This document shows, piece after piece, positions 1-8,240 of a stretch of 12,608 nucleotides of DNA. The DNA comes from JBHIAG01 sp046758465 (GTDB taxonomy: Bacteria > Acidobacteriota > Terriglobia > Acidiferrales > 2-02-FULL-67-57): the NCBI GenBank assembly GCA_046758465.1, contig JBHIAG010000064.1:1-12608 (forward strand). Reading direction: 5' to 3'. Each line of letters opens with the position of its first letter. The stretch's first letter is position 1. The position numbers and the translations under genes were made by a program. A model generated the notes under the pieces. The model had not been told where the DNA came from, made no database searches, and saw only the letters and a program-made list of their open reading frames with translations.

Positions 1-324
1 GTGAAGAAACTCTACGTGGGCAACCTGCCCTTTCAGGCAACCGAACAGGACTTGCAGAACTGGTTTACGGAGGCCGGCATCACCGTGGACACCATCAACC
101 TCATCCGCGACCGCTATTCCGGAGAGGCGCGCGGCTTTGGCTTCGTCGAGATCGGCAACGACGAAGAAGCCGAGCGTGCCATCCAAGCCCTCAACGGGAA
201 GGACTTTCTCGGCCGCAGCCTGGTGGTCAACGAAGCCCGGCCACCCCGCGAAGGCGGTCGCGGGCCTGGCGGGGGCGGCCGCGGGCCTGGCGGGGGCGGG
301 GGCGGGCGCCGCCGCCGGTGGTAG
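1..324 (+). CDS. RRM-domain RNA-binding protein with Gly/Arg-rich tail
   Basis: A 107-residue protein with one RNA recognition motif, expected to bind single-stranded RNA in the cytosol. RNP2 is visible as LYVGNL (residues 4-9) and RNP1 as RGFGFVEI (about 44-51), in the usual beta-alpha-beta-beta-alpha-beta order ending near residue 80. The rest is a low-complexity tail of Gly, Arg and Pro ending in RRRRW. Small RRM proteins with Gly-rich tails are known in cyanobacteria and in several environmental phyla, where roles in cold response or RNA handling have been proposed; the targets here are unknown. The frame opens with GTG at base 1, and MKKLYVGNLPF is a normal N-terminus for the family, so the gene is probably complete. 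Its ribosome binding site and promoter lie outside the window. Confidence 0.9.
   Translation: MKKLYVGNLPFQATEQDLQNWFTEAGITVDTINLIRDRYSGEARGFGFVEIGNDEEAERAIQALNGKDFLGRSLVVNEARPPREGGRGPGGGGRGPGGGGGGRRRRW
259..299 (+). repeat. 21-bp tandem repeat encoding the Gly/Arg tail
   Basis: Two copies of CGCGGGCCTGGCGGGGGCGG (259-278 and 280-299) sit 21 bp apart, so each unit adds seven residues of the type GRGPGGG to the RRM protein. An in-phase unit of this kind can expand or contract by slippage without breaking the frame. Confidence 0.85.
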
Positions 325-452
325 TACTTCGCCCCAAACGCCTGCCGACCCGGACTGCGCAGCGAATATCCATAGGGTTCAATCTGTCCTGAGGTGGAGG
401 TTGACGTGTTACAGCCTGTGGCGCACGGAGCCACTGGTAGAAAGCAATCCCC

Positions 453-1616
453 TTGAACCTCACGATTGACCGCCAGTACCTGATCCAAACTCTGGCCGAC
501 CTGATTCGCATCAACTCCATTAACCCCACGCTGGTTCTTGGCGCCCCGGGCGAGGCGGAAATTGCCGCCTATGTTGCCAACTCGCTGCGCAGGATCAAAC
601 TGGACGTGACGACATGCGAACCGCAACCGGGGCGCGTTAGCGTCATCGGCATTCTCAAGGGAAGCGGCGGCGGCCGCTCGCTCATGCTGAACGCCCACAT
701 GGATACCGTGGGGATTGAGGGCATGCCTGAGCCCTTCTCGGCGGCCATCCGTGACGCCAAGATGTACGGGCGGGGCGCCTATGACATGAAGGCTAGCCTC
801 GCAGCCTGCATGGCGGCGGCGAAAGCCCTGGTAGATGCCGGTGTCGCGCTCCACGGTGACCTCTTGGTAGCCGCCGTGGCCGACGAGGAATATGCGAGCC
901 TCGGCTCAGCCGACCTGCTTGAGCGCTACAAAGTCGATGGCGCCGTCGTCACCGAACCCACCGAACTTGACCTCTGCCTGGCTCACAAAGGCTTCATCTG
1001 GTTGGAGGTCGAAACGTCGGGCCGGGCCGCCCATGGCAGCCGCTTCGACTTGGGTGTTGACGCCAACCTGCGCATGGGTCGCTTCCTGGCCGCACTCGAC
1101 AACCTAGAGAAAGAACTGCGGGCACGCAAACGCCATCCCCTGGTGGGACCCCCTTCCTTGCATGCCGCGATGCTCCAGGGCGGCACCGGGTTGAGCACCT
1201 ACGCGGCCAGTTGCAAGCTCCAAATCGAGCGCCGCACCATCCCCGGCGAGACCCAAGCCCAGGTGCGGGGCGAAATCAAGGCCATCATTAACCGCCTGGC
1301 CGCCGCCGACCCCACCTTTGAAGCCACCCTCAGATGCTCTCTGGTGCGCGCGCCCTTCGAGGTTCCTGCTGAGGCAGTGATTGTCAAGCTGATTGCCCAC
1401 GCGGCGACCCGCGTGCTGGGCAGAAACCCAGCTCACACGGGCCAGACGCCCTGGATGGACGCCGCCCTGCTCGCCGCCGCCGGAGTCGAAACCGTCGTCA
1501 TGGGTCCTATTGGCGGTGGCGCGCATGCCGCCGAAGAGTGGGTTGACCTCAAGTCGGTTGAGGACTTGGCACACATCTTGGCGCACACGGCTATCGCCTA
1601 TTGCCGGAAGGGTTAG
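453..1616 (+). CDS. M20 family metallopeptidase (ArgE/DapE-type deacylase)
   Basis: A 387-residue zinc-dependent hydrolase of the acetylornithine deacetylase/succinyl-diaminopimelate desuccinylase family, which cleaves N-acyl groups or short peptides in the cytosol. Metal and catalytic residues are in place: H82 and D84 in AHMDT, D111 in GRGAYDMK, E145-E146 in ADEE, E168 in VVTEP, and a C-terminal His in GGGAHAAEEWV. The segment from about 178 to 290 (starting AHKGFIWLEVETSG) is the dimerisation domain, with H194 in AAHGS. Length is normal for the family. The start is the TTG at 453, the first start codon after an in-frame stop at 438-440; MNLTIDRQYLIQTLADLIRINS is a full family N-terminus. 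The upstream Shine-Dalgarno is weak. Exact substrate cannot be told: no arginine or lysine biosynthesis genes are nearby, so ArgE or DapE identity is not claimed. Confidence 0.92.
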   Translation: MNLTIDRQYLIQTLADLIRINSINPTLVLGAPGEAEIAAYVANSLRRIKLDVTTCEPQPGRVSVIGILKGSGGGRSLMLNAHMDTVGIEGMPEPFSAAIRDAKMYGRGAYDMKASLAACMAAAKALVDAGVALHGDLLVAAVADEEYASLGSADLLERYKVDGAVVTEPTELDLCLAHKGFIWLEVETSGRAAHGSRFDLGVDANLRMGRFLAALDNLEKELRARKRHPLVGPPSLHAAMLQGGTGLSTYAASCKLQIERRTIPGETQAQVRGEIKAIINRLAAADPTFEATLRCSLVRAPFEVPAEAVIVKLIAHAATRVLGRNPAHTGQTPWMDAALLAAAGVETVVMGPIGGGAHAAEEWVDLKSVEDLAHILAHTAIAYCRKG

Positions 1617-1622
1617 TCGCCT

Positions 1623-2609
1623 TTAGGGTTCCAGGCTCGGTGCAGGTTCGGGGGTCACCCAAGCTAGGGGTTGTGCCGATTGAAACAGAACGGTCTGGCT
1701 GCCCAGGAACCAGAGCTTCAGCACCAGCCGGGCCAGTAGATAAGCTTGTCCTATGAGAAAAGCGAGCAGGATGGTCGCCCAACTCGACTGCCCCGGGCCC
1801 GGTGCCACCAAACTGTAGCCGTACAACAGCACGAGACCCACAGCAAGCAGCAGAAGATAAAGACCAAAAGTCTTGCCGGGGTGCGCACTCACAAAGCGCA
1901 AACCCCGCAGGAAGGCTAAACTCGCGCTGCGTCTCCGCTCCACCACCATCGCGATTTTTGCATAGTCCAAGGCCATGCTCGCCAGGATGAGAAGAAAGCC
2001 CGCCACGGCATACACCCCCAGCCTCCAAACCATCACCGTCGTCTCTACCGTCACGTCCCGCGTGGCCTGCTCCATCCAGCGGTGCAGAGGATTGGCCACC
2101 CAGCGGAAAATCCCCCAATACAGTAGCAGCGAGATAATCAGCAGCCGCACGAAACGGAAAAAGTATTCTGCGCCCTGCGAAAACAAGCGCGCCCGCGATT
2201 GCACTTCCTCTGGCCGCGCATAGCGATCCAGAATTCCACCGGCAAAGAACGCCCAGGCCAGCAGAAACAGCACTCCGGCCAGGAGAATGGTCGCGTCAGT
2301 CCGCAAGATGTTCCCCTCCAAAAGCTTCTCCAGATTGCTCAGTATGGGCAGGATGCCGACCACCGACGGCCCGAAGGTTTCCCCCAGGCCGCTCGTGGCG
2401 GCGGAAAACTCCCCGTACCAGGCCAAGTCGAACCCTTGGCGGAGATTTTCCTGCACCAAGCTGGCACCAATCGATTCTTTCAGAATCGCTCGCATCGCCA
2501 ACGCGAGCGGAAGCGCCAGGACGACGCTCGCCAGGTACACCCAGCAAATCACCGCAGGCGATTTCACAACCTTGCCCCACCCCACGGCAAAAGATTTCAC
2601 GATGCTCAT
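1623..2609 (-). CDS. Six-helix integral membrane protein, function unknown
   Basis: A 328-residue protein I do not recognise. Hydrophobic segments at about 20-40, 106-126, 150-172, 195-218, 246-268 and 277-300 suggest six transmembrane helices, with a longer polar loop at 41-105 between the first two. There is no clear catalytic motif; the basic stretch VVERRRSASLAFLRG (about 222-236) looks like a cytoplasmic loop. The tail is short and Pro-rich. It starts at ATG 2607-2609 with a GAGGGG-type ribosome binding site, only 12 nt after the stop of the M1 peptidase gene, so it is almost certainly the second gene of that operon. Its stop faces the M20 gene stop with 6 nt between them. It could be a partner, transporter-like component or membrane anchor for the peptidase, but that is inferred from position only. 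Confidence 0.85.
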   Translation of the reverse strand: MSIVKSFAVGWGKVVKSPAVICWVYLASVVLALPLALAMRAILKESIGASLVQENLRQGFDLAWYGEFSAATSGLGETFGPSVVGILPILSNLEKLLEGNILRTDATILLAGVLFLLAWAFFAGGILDRYARPEEVQSRARLFSQGAEYFFRFVRLLIISLLLYWGIFRWVANPLHRWMEQATRDVTVETTVMVWRLGVYAVAGFLLILASMALDYAKIAMVVERRRSASLAFLRGLRFVSAHPGKTFGLYLLLLAVGLVLLYGYSLVAPGPGQSSWATILLAFLIGQAYLLARLVLKLWFLGSQTVLFQSAQPLAWVTPEPAPSLEP

Positions 2610-2621
2610 GGTCGCCCCTCG

Positions 2622-4658
2622 TCAGAAGAGAAACGCGAGAGTTTGCATGAAGTCTTGCAGCCAAATCATCCACTTCGAGGCCCACTTGCTCGCCGGCACC
2701 TCCGCGCGCGCTTTCAGCCGCCGGCTGTTGTTCGTGTAGTTAATGTCCAGCAGGATCTTGCGCTCCGGATCCACGGCGGCGTATTCCAGCTTCGCCGGCT
2801 TCACCACCGTATAGAGCTTCCACAGCGCCTTTGCGTCCCATACCGCGCGCACTTCCTCGCCATTCTCGAATTTCAGCAACACCTCCACGGGAAGGATTCC
2901 ATCCTGCCGGCGGCGCACGACCACGCGGGTCTCGTAGAGCTTCGGCTCGGCCGACTCACCTTTCCGGTAGATGAGTTCCCCCTCTTTGTCCGTGAAGCCC
3001 TCGGTCTTCACTTCTTGGCTGGAAACCAAATCCACGCTGAAGTCAAACACCGCCGCCTTCCGATATACCTGATCGAAGAAGTAGGTGAGGTCCTGCCCAG
3101 AAACTTCGTTTGCCACAGCAAAAAAATCCTCCGGGGTCGGATGCTTGAATTTCCAGCGCTCAAAAAAGGTGGAGAGAATCTTCTGCAGGGTCTCCCACCC
3201 CAACAGCCGCTCCAACGTGGCCAGCCACAGGGCGGTTTTGTTGTACGAAATCGCGCTTGCCGTGGCCGGAAAGTAGAGGAACGTAGGCGTCGCCTGCACA
3301 TCCCGGCGCGCCGCTTGCCGGTAGCCGTCCAGCCGTCTCCCGCCCCTCATGCGCCGCCGGACAATTTCCCGGACCATGACCGGGAAAAACCCGCGCAAGA
3401 ACCGTCGCACATATGCGCTCTCGCCAAACGCGGCCTCCATCGTGCGCCCGGTGGAAAACGTGTTTAACCCTTCGTCCAGCCAGGCATGTTCAAACTCATT
3501 GTTCCCGACGATGGCGTACCAGAACTGGTGCCCGGCCTCGTGCACTGTCACCCCTTCCGGCGAGCCTCCACCTTCCGGGTTCCGGTAGCGCGTGCCGCAG
3601 GTAAAGAACGTCGGATACTCCATTCCGCTGGCACCGCTGCCCCAGGCCGGGTCCACCAGCGTGACGTGGCCGTAGGGGTACTCACCATACCAGGTGCCGT
3701 AGTAGCGCAGCGCCGCGGCGGTCGCGCGGAAGTGCCGCTCGACCTGCTCCTCGTGCTCCGGCTGGTAGAGAAGGCGCATCTCCACCGGCTTCAACCCCGG
3801 CTGTTCAAACCGCCGCCGCGCCTCCCGATAGTCGGGGCTCGTGGTCCAGGCAAAATCGTGCACGTCGGCCTGCTGGTAGCGGTGCGTGGAGGTCCCGTCC
3901 TCGTTGTCCGTGACTTCCACCGCCACTCCCGTCGCCCCGACCTTCCACCCTCTGGGGACCGTTATCTTGACGTCGTAGACTCCGTAGTCGGAGAAAAACT
4001 CCGTAGCGGCGTGGAATTGATGACAGTTCCAGGTGCCAGCAGCTTCGAAGACGCCGAGCTTCGGAAACCAGTGGGCCAGGAAAAAGAAGTTGCCGCGAAA
4101 GCCGGTGCGCGAAAATGTCCGTGGAATCTTGGATTGCCAGCGAATTTCCACCTGAATCGTCTCTCCGCGCCGCACCGGGCGCGGCAGGGGCACCACCAGC
4201 ACCGTCTCATCATCCGGGTTGTTGTCGTCGGGCGCCGCAAAGCGCATCTGGCCGGTTAGGTCTGCCTCCGCAAAACCTCCGCGCGGCAACACCCGCACGG
4301 ATTTCAGCGTCGAGTAGCCCCAGTCTTCCCGCGCGATTTTTCGCCGCCGCGGCCGGCGCTGCCGGAAGCCGCGCAGCACCCGTTCGCGCAGCCAAGTGCT
4401 CTTGTTGTTCTTCCAGGCATTCCAGTAGAGATGAAACCAGAGCTCGCGGGCGGCCACCCGCGTATCGTTGCGCCACGCCAGCACTTCCCTGCCCTCCAGG
4501 GTCTTCTCGTCGGGGTCGAGTCGCACTTCGATGGTGTAGTTGGCATTGCGCGGGCTGAGGACTTCTTCTTGCGCCCGGGCCGACGCCAAGCCGCCGGGGA
4601 TGAGCCACAGCGCCGCTACCAGGCATGCCAGGCGGCAAGATTGTGAGCTGAGCACCAC
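2622..4658 (-). CDS. Exported M1 family metallopeptidase (gluzincin aminopeptidase-like)
   Basis: A zinc peptidase of up to 678 residues. An N-terminal signal peptide (hydrophobic core about 10-26, cut near ASARAQ) sends it out of the cytoplasm. The M1 beta domain spans roughly 35-270. The catalytic domain has GMEYPT (345-350, the GxMEN-loop position), the zinc motif HEAGH (373-377), the third ligand E396 in WLDEGLN 18 residues on, and a likely transition-state Tyr472 in SYNKTALWL. Family members remove N-terminal residues or cleave peptides. Residues 97-110 are strongly Arg-rich, and the C-terminus ends in an aromatic stretch (WASKWMIWLQDF...) that may bind the membrane. Two GTG codons stand in tandem: 4658 has AGGAGG only 4 nt upstream, while 4655 has it 7 nt upstream and is the better start. 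The gene is first in an operon with the membrane protein downstream. Confidence 0.92.
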   Translation of the reverse strand: MVLSSQSCRLACLVAALWLIPGGLASARAQEEVLSPRNANYTIEVRLDPDEKTLEGREVLAWRNDTRVAARELWFHLYWNAWKNNKSTWLRERVLRGFRQRRPRRRKIAREDWGYSTLKSVRVLPRGGFAEADLTGQMRFAAPDDNNPDDETVLVVPLPRPVRRGETIQVEIRWQSKIPRTFSRTGFRGNFFFLAHWFPKLGVFEAAGTWNCHQFHAATEFFSDYGVYDVKITVPRGWKVGATGVAVEVTDNEDGTSTHRYQQADVHDFAWTTSPDYREARRRFEQPGLKPVEMRLLYQPEHEEQVERHFRATAAALRYYGTWYGEYPYGHVTLVDPAWGSGASGMEYPTFFTCGTRYRNPEGGGSPEGVTVHEAGHQFWYAIVGNNEFEHAWLDEGLNTFSTGRTMEAAFGESAYVRRFLRGFFPVMVREIVRRRMRGGRRLDGYRQAARRDVQATPTFLYFPATASAISYNKTALWLATLERLLGWETLQKILSTFFERWKFKHPTPEDFFAVANEVSGQDLTYFFDQVYRKAAVFDFSVDLVSSQEVKTEGFTDKEGELIYRKGESAEPKLYETRVVVRRRQDGILPVEVLLKFENGEEVRAVWDAKALWKLYTVVKPAKLEYAAVDPERKILLDINYTNNSRRLKARAEVPASKWASKWMIWLQDFMQTLAFLF

Positions 4659-4662
4659 TACT

Positions 4663-4668
4663 CCTCCT
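4663..4668 (-). promoter_or_regulatory. Strong ribosome binding site of the M1 peptidase gene
   Basis: Minus-strand AGGAGG is a perfect anti-16S match. It decides between two adjacent GTG codons in favour of the one at 4653-4655, which lies 7 nt downstream. Confidence 0.8.
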
Positions 4669-4707
4669 GCAATTGAATTCAGGACCCTGCGAAAAAAGAG
4701 CGCGCCA

Positions 4708-4735
4708 ATTATACGCAGAGGAAACCCCGCCGCAA
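4708..4735 (-). promoter_or_regulatory. Sigma-70-type promoter for the M1 peptidase operon
   Basis: On the minus strand, TTGCGG (4730-4735) is followed after 16 nt by a perfect TATAAT (4708-4713), about 50 nt upstream of the M1 start. It lies in the 85-bp gap after the cyclase gene stop, so the peptidase operon can be transcribed independently of the cyclase. Confidence 0.7.
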
Positions 4736-4743
4736 TAGCTATT

Positions 4744-5958
4744 TTACGCCTTAACCTGGTTGCGGCCCGCTTTCTTCGCGCGATAGAGCGCCTTGTCAGC
4801 CGCCTGGATCACGTGCTCCGCCTCGCTATGGCGGTCGTCTCGTTCCGCGACACCGAGGCTGATGGTGACCGACACCTGCTTGCGGGGTCCGCAGCTTGGT
4901 CGGGGCTTCTCCGGTTTTTTGCGCGGACGGTCGCGACCCCGCACGCCGAACCTCGTGGCCGCAACCGTCTTTCGCAGTTCCTCCAGGTGCGGGAAGGCTT
5001 CCTCGACTGACTTGTCGGGAAAAATCACCGCAAACTCTTCCCCGCCGTAACGAAAGGCCTCGGCCCCACCCGCAACCTCGGCAAGTTTCGCCCCCACCAT
5101 GCGCAGCAATTGGTCGCCCACATCGTGTCCATGCTGGTCGTTGAACTTCTTGAAATGGTCGATGTCCACCATCGCGATCGCATACCGGCTGCCCACCTGG
5201 GCCAGGGCTTCGTTCAGCGCGCGCCGCGCCCCCAACCCCGTCAACTCGTCCCGATAGGCCATCCGGTAGGATGTCTCGATGACTGCCATCACCAGAATGA
5301 GCCCGCCGGTCGCCAGGTAGAAAGTGGAACGAACGCCCCCCTGGCCGTTCGTCAGCGCCAGCAACACTGCCACCAGCCCCCAGAGGAACCCGCTTTCAAG
5401 CGCGCCCCGCTGCCGCAGGAAACGCAGCATGAACAGAACAAACGCCGCGCCGAACACCGCCAGGGCCGGCTGGCCGATGGCGCTCCAGCCGAAAAACCCT
5501 GGCGCGAGAAAATTGTGCTCCAGCAGCGCGGCCACGTCCGCCTGCCCGAGACGCGCGAGCCAGGCCACGGCAGCCACTTGCACGAGAATCAGGCTCAGGC
5601 GCCACAGCCCGGCTCGGCTCAGCAGGGCCCTTTCACGCATCCACGAGAACGCCACCAGGTTCAGCGGCACCAGAAAAGCCACAACCTGGAAGACAACGCG
5701 CCCTGCACCCGCTGCCGCGGCCTCCCCGGCGGCAAATTGCAGCAACCCCCGGTCGGCCAGCACCAGCACCAGCAGGGCGAACACAATCCGGCTGCGATGA
5801 AAGCGCCACCCGAGCAAGAACCCCGCTCCGAATACGGCATAGGGATAGACACGGACCAGCACCGACAACGACTCAGGCGCCGCTGCCCAGTGCAGAAACA
5901 CCACCCCCGCCAGCAACAGCAGCCCACCCGGCACGAGGAAGGAGTAGAGTAGTTTCAC
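4744..5958 (-). CDS. Membrane-bound GGDEF diguanylate cyclase
   Basis: A 404-residue protein that should make cyclic di-GMP from two GTP. The first 230 residues hold about eight hydrophobic segments (near 5-25, 36-52, 57-75, 88-108, 120-138, 160-180, 190-204, 211-230), a membrane sensor module I cannot assign to a named family. The GGDEF domain follows: YRDELTGLGARR (about 235-246), metal Asp265 in MVDIDHFK, and the active loop RYGGEEF (303-309), an active variant. The product-inhibition I-site RxxD, expected at 296-299, reads AGGA, so feedback inhibition is probably lost. A basic Pro-rich insert of about 20 residues (340-360, GRDRPRKKPEKPRP...) interrupts the domain before the SVTISLGVA strand. 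The start is GTG 5958 with no good Shine-Dalgarno; a CATAAT box at 5990-5995 could be its -10. Its signal is unknown. Confidence 0.92.
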   Translation of the reverse strand: MKLLYSFLVPGGLLLLAGVVFLHWAAAPESLSVLVRVYPYAVFGAGFLLGWRFHRSRIVFALLVLVLADRGLLQFAAGEAAAAGAGRVVFQVVAFLVPLNLVAFSWMRERALLSRAGLWRLSLILVQVAAVAWLARLGQADVAALLEHNFLAPGFFGWSAIGQPALAVFGAAFVLFMLRFLRQRGALESGFLWGLVAVLLALTNGQGGVRSTFYLATGGLILVMAVIETSYRMAYRDELTGLGARRALNEALAQVGSRYAIAMVDIDHFKKFNDQHGHDVGDQLLRMVGAKLAEVAGGAEAFRYGGEEFAVIFPDKSVEEAFPHLEELRKTVAATRFGVRGRDRPRKKPEKPRPSCGPRKQVSVTISLGVAERDDRHSEAEHVIQAADKALYRAKKAGRNQVKA

Positions 5959-6028
5959 AATCCCGCAACCCCGACTCTGTTCCCCCGTGATTATGCAAGA
6001 AAGTTAGCGGATTTCCTAAACTCTCGTA

Positions 6029-6064
6029 GCGCCTCTCCCTTTCGGTGAGAGCGCCGTTCGGCGC
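6029..6064. other. Two adjacent hairpins in the divergent cyclase/acylase spacer
   Basis: GCGCCTCTCC (6029-6038) pairs imperfectly with GGTGAGAGCGC (6044-6054). GCGCC/GGCGC (6051-6055, 6060-6064) forms a second stem that overlaps the first, so the two are mutually exclusive. Neither is followed by a T-run. They may be part of the regulatory region shared by the two divergent genes; no function is claimed. Confidence 0.4.
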
Positions 6065-6072
6065 CGTTTGAG

Positions 6073-6102
6073 TTGCTTTTCGCTATCCGAGTGGCGTAGA
6101 GT
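6073..6102 (+). promoter_or_regulatory. Weak candidate promoter for the acylase gene
   Basis: TTGCTT (6073-6078) and TAGAGT (6097-6102) are separated by 18 nt and lie about 48 nt before the acylase start. The match to the sigma-70 consensus is only moderate (3/6 and 4/6). Confidence 0.3.
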
Positions 6103-6149
6103 GGCGCGCTCCGTTGCCACCATCGGTCGTCAACTAAGGACTTGCGGCC

Positions 6150-8228
6150 ATGAGAAAAACGCTGTGGCTGTCGTTGGCCCTCACCCTGGCTCTCCTCGCA
6201 GTCTCCTGCACGCCGGCCGCACCTGAGCGCACCGAAATCCTTTGGGATACCTGGGGCGTCCCTCATGTCTATGGGAAGGATGTGGAGGGCCTTTTCTATG
6301 CCTTTGGGTGGGCGCAGATGCAGAGCCACGGCAACTTGCTCCTGCGGCTCTACGGCCAGGCGCGCGGCCGCGCAGCCGAGTACTGGGGTGAAGCGTACCT
6401 AGACGAGGACCGCTGGGTACGAACCATGGGAGTCCCGACGCGCGCCCGTGACTGGTACGAGGCGCAGACGCCGGCCTTCCGCAGCTACCTGGATGCCTTC
6501 GCCGCTGGCATCAATGCCTACGCCCGCGCGCAGGCCGATGCGATTGCCGACGAGGTCGAAGTCGTGTTGCCTGTTGATGGCAGCGATGTACTCGCTCATA
6601 TGCAGCGTGTCATCCATTTCACGTTCATTGCCTCCCGTGAGGGGGTGGATTCGCAAGCCGCGCGTTGGCGTCCCGGGGGGTCGAATACCTGGGCCATCGC
6701 GCCCGCTCGCTCGGCCAGCGGCAACGCCATGCTCCTGGCCAACCCGCACCTGCCCTGGGAGGGCAAATATCGCTTCTACGAGGCACACCTCATCGCGCCA
6801 GGAATCAATGCCTACGGCAGCACGCTTATCGGGTCCCCGGCTCTCGGCATCGCTTTCAATGACTACCTGGGCTGGTCGCACACCGTGAACGCCTACGACG
6901 GGGCGGACCTCTACGAACTGACTCTGGCTGAGGGCGGCTACCGCTGGGATGGCGGCGTTCGGGCCTTCGAGACCGAAGAGCAAACCCTGAAGGTGAAGCA
7001 AGCCGACGGCACCCTGCGGGAAGAGAAACTCGTGCTGCGCCGCTCGCTCCACGGGCCAGTGGTGGCTGAGAAAGACGGCCAGGCGCTCGCCCTGCGGGTT
7101 GCTGGCCTCGACCAGGCGGGGATGATGGAGCAGTGGTGGGACATGGCGCGGGCCAGGAACTTGGCCGAGTTTGAGGCGGCGCTCGCGCGCTTGCAGATTC
7201 CGATGTTCACTGTGATGTACGCCGACCGGGAGGGCCACATCCTGCATCTGTTCGGCGGGCGCACCCCGGTGCGACCTGCGGGCGACTGGGACTGGCGCGG
7301 CATCGTTCCCGGCAACACCTCGGCGACGTTGTGGACTCAAACCCACCCCTACCGCGACCTGCCGCGCGTACTCGACCCGCCCAGCGGCTGGCTCCAGAAT
7401 GCGAACGACCCGCCCTGGACGACGACCTTCCCACCCGCGCTCAATCCCGATGATTTCCCCCCTTACATGGCACCGCGCTACATGGGTTTTCGAGCACAGC
7501 GCTCCGCGCGCATGCTCGCCGAGGACGACCAGATTAGCTTCGAAGAACTGATCGAATACAAACACTCGACGCGCATGGAACTCGCCGACCGCTTGCTCGA
7601 TGACTTGATCCCCGCCGCGCGCCAGCATGGTGGCAAACGGGCACATCGAGCCGCTGAGGTGCTGGAGGCCTGGGACCGCACGGCCGACGCCGAGAGTCGC
7701 GGCGCCGTGCTCTTCCGCTACTTCGTGGAGGAGATATATCAGCGCGCGCGCCGGACGAACTCCAATCCCTTCGCCACTCCCTGGAAGGAAGATTCGCCGC
7801 GCGCGACCCCCGATGGCTTGGCCGACCCGGCGGGCGCGGTGGCGGCGCTCGTCGCCGCCGCGCGCAAGGTCGAAACCCAATACGGGGCACTGGACGTGCC
7901 CTGGGGCGAGGTTTACCGGCTGCGCCGCGCGGGGGTGGATCTACCTGCCAACGGTGGGCCCGGGGGGTTGGGTATCTTCCGGGCCGTCGGCTTCGACAAA
8001 GCGCAGAATGGGCAATTCCTGGCCGCCGGGGGCGATTCCTATGTTGCTGTGGTCGAGTTCTCCCGGCCGGTACGGGCGATGGTGCTCAACGTCCCCGGCA
8101 ACGCGACTCAGCCCGGCTCGCCGCACCGCGCCGACCAGTTGGAGCTGTTCGCGCGCAAGCAGTTGCGCCCCGTCTGGCGGACGCGCCGGGAAATCGAAGC
8201 CCACCTGGCTTCGCGCCAGGTCTTCTGA
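6150..8228 (+). CDS. Penicillin acylase family (Ntn-hydrolase) lipoprotein
   Basis: A 692-residue precursor of an N-terminal-nucleophile amidase. A signal peptide with lipobox-like LAVSC puts the lipid-modified Cys at 20, so the enzyme is probably anchored at the cell envelope. The alpha part covers about 21-177, including WDTWGVPHVYG (about 32-42) and the FGWAQMQ segment. Autocleavage is expected at Gly177-Ser178 in GGSNTW, making Ser178 the nucleophile of the beta chain. NPHLPW (198-203) and QNAND (416-420, likely oxyanion Asn) are further family motifs. Family substrates are N-acyl compounds such as beta-lactams, acyl-homoserine lactones or acylated peptides; the real substrate cannot be read from sequence. 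The ATG at 6150 has AAGGA 9 nt upstream. It is divergent from the cyclase and stands alone. Confidence 0.92.
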   Translation: MRKTLWLSLALTLALLAVSCTPAAPERTEILWDTWGVPHVYGKDVEGLFYAFGWAQMQSHGNLLLRLYGQARGRAAEYWGEAYLDEDRWVRTMGVPTRARDWYEAQTPAFRSYLDAFAAGINAYARAQADAIADEVEVVLPVDGSDVLAHMQRVIHFTFIASREGVDSQAARWRPGGSNTWAIAPARSASGNAMLLANPHLPWEGKYRFYEAHLIAPGINAYGSTLIGSPALGIAFNDYLGWSHTVNAYDGADLYELTLAEGGYRWDGGVRAFETEEQTLKVKQADGTLREEKLVLRRSLHGPVVAEKDGQALALRVAGLDQAGMMEQWWDMARARNLAEFEAALARLQIPMFTVMYADREGHILHLFGGRTPVRPAGDWDWRGIVPGNTSATLWTQTHPYRDLPRVLDPPSGWLQNANDPPWTTTFPPALNPDDFPPYMAPRYMGFRAQRSARMLAEDDQISFEELIEYKHSTRMELADRLLDDLIPAARQHGGKRAHRAAEVLEAWDRTADAESRGAVLFRYFVEEIYQRARRTNSNPFATPWKEDSPRATPDGLADPAGAVAALVAAARKVETQYGALDVPWGEVYRLRRAGVDLPANGGPGGLGIFRAVGFDKAQNGQFLAAGGDSYVAVVEFSRPVRAMVLNVPGNATQPGSPHRADQLELFARKQLRPVWRTRREIEAHLASRQVF

Positions 8229-8240
8229 GTGACGCCCCCA

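Noticed and set aside
1617..1622. Bidirectional terminator between the converging M20 and membrane protein genes
   Set aside because: Only 6 nt separate the stops and I see no stem with a T-run across the junction.
2199..3467. Long plus-strand open frame over the M1 peptidase and membrane protein genes
   Set aside because: The opposite strand encodes a peptidase with HEAGH and a signal peptide plus a protein with clean hydrophobic segments; this frame is low-complexity and His/Arg/Gln-rich.
5110..5952. Plus-strand open frame over the cyclase gene
   Set aside because: It is rich in Gln/His/Arg/Pro as expected for the complement of a GC-rich membrane protein gene; the minus strand has the GGDEF domain.
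6029..6064. Terminator for the cyclase or acylase genes
   Set aside because: The stems lie upstream of both divergent genes and have no T-run.
6399..7880. Minus-strand open frame inside the acylase gene
   Set aside because: It is a shadow of a well-supported Ntn-hydrolase gene, with no family motif or ribosome binding site.
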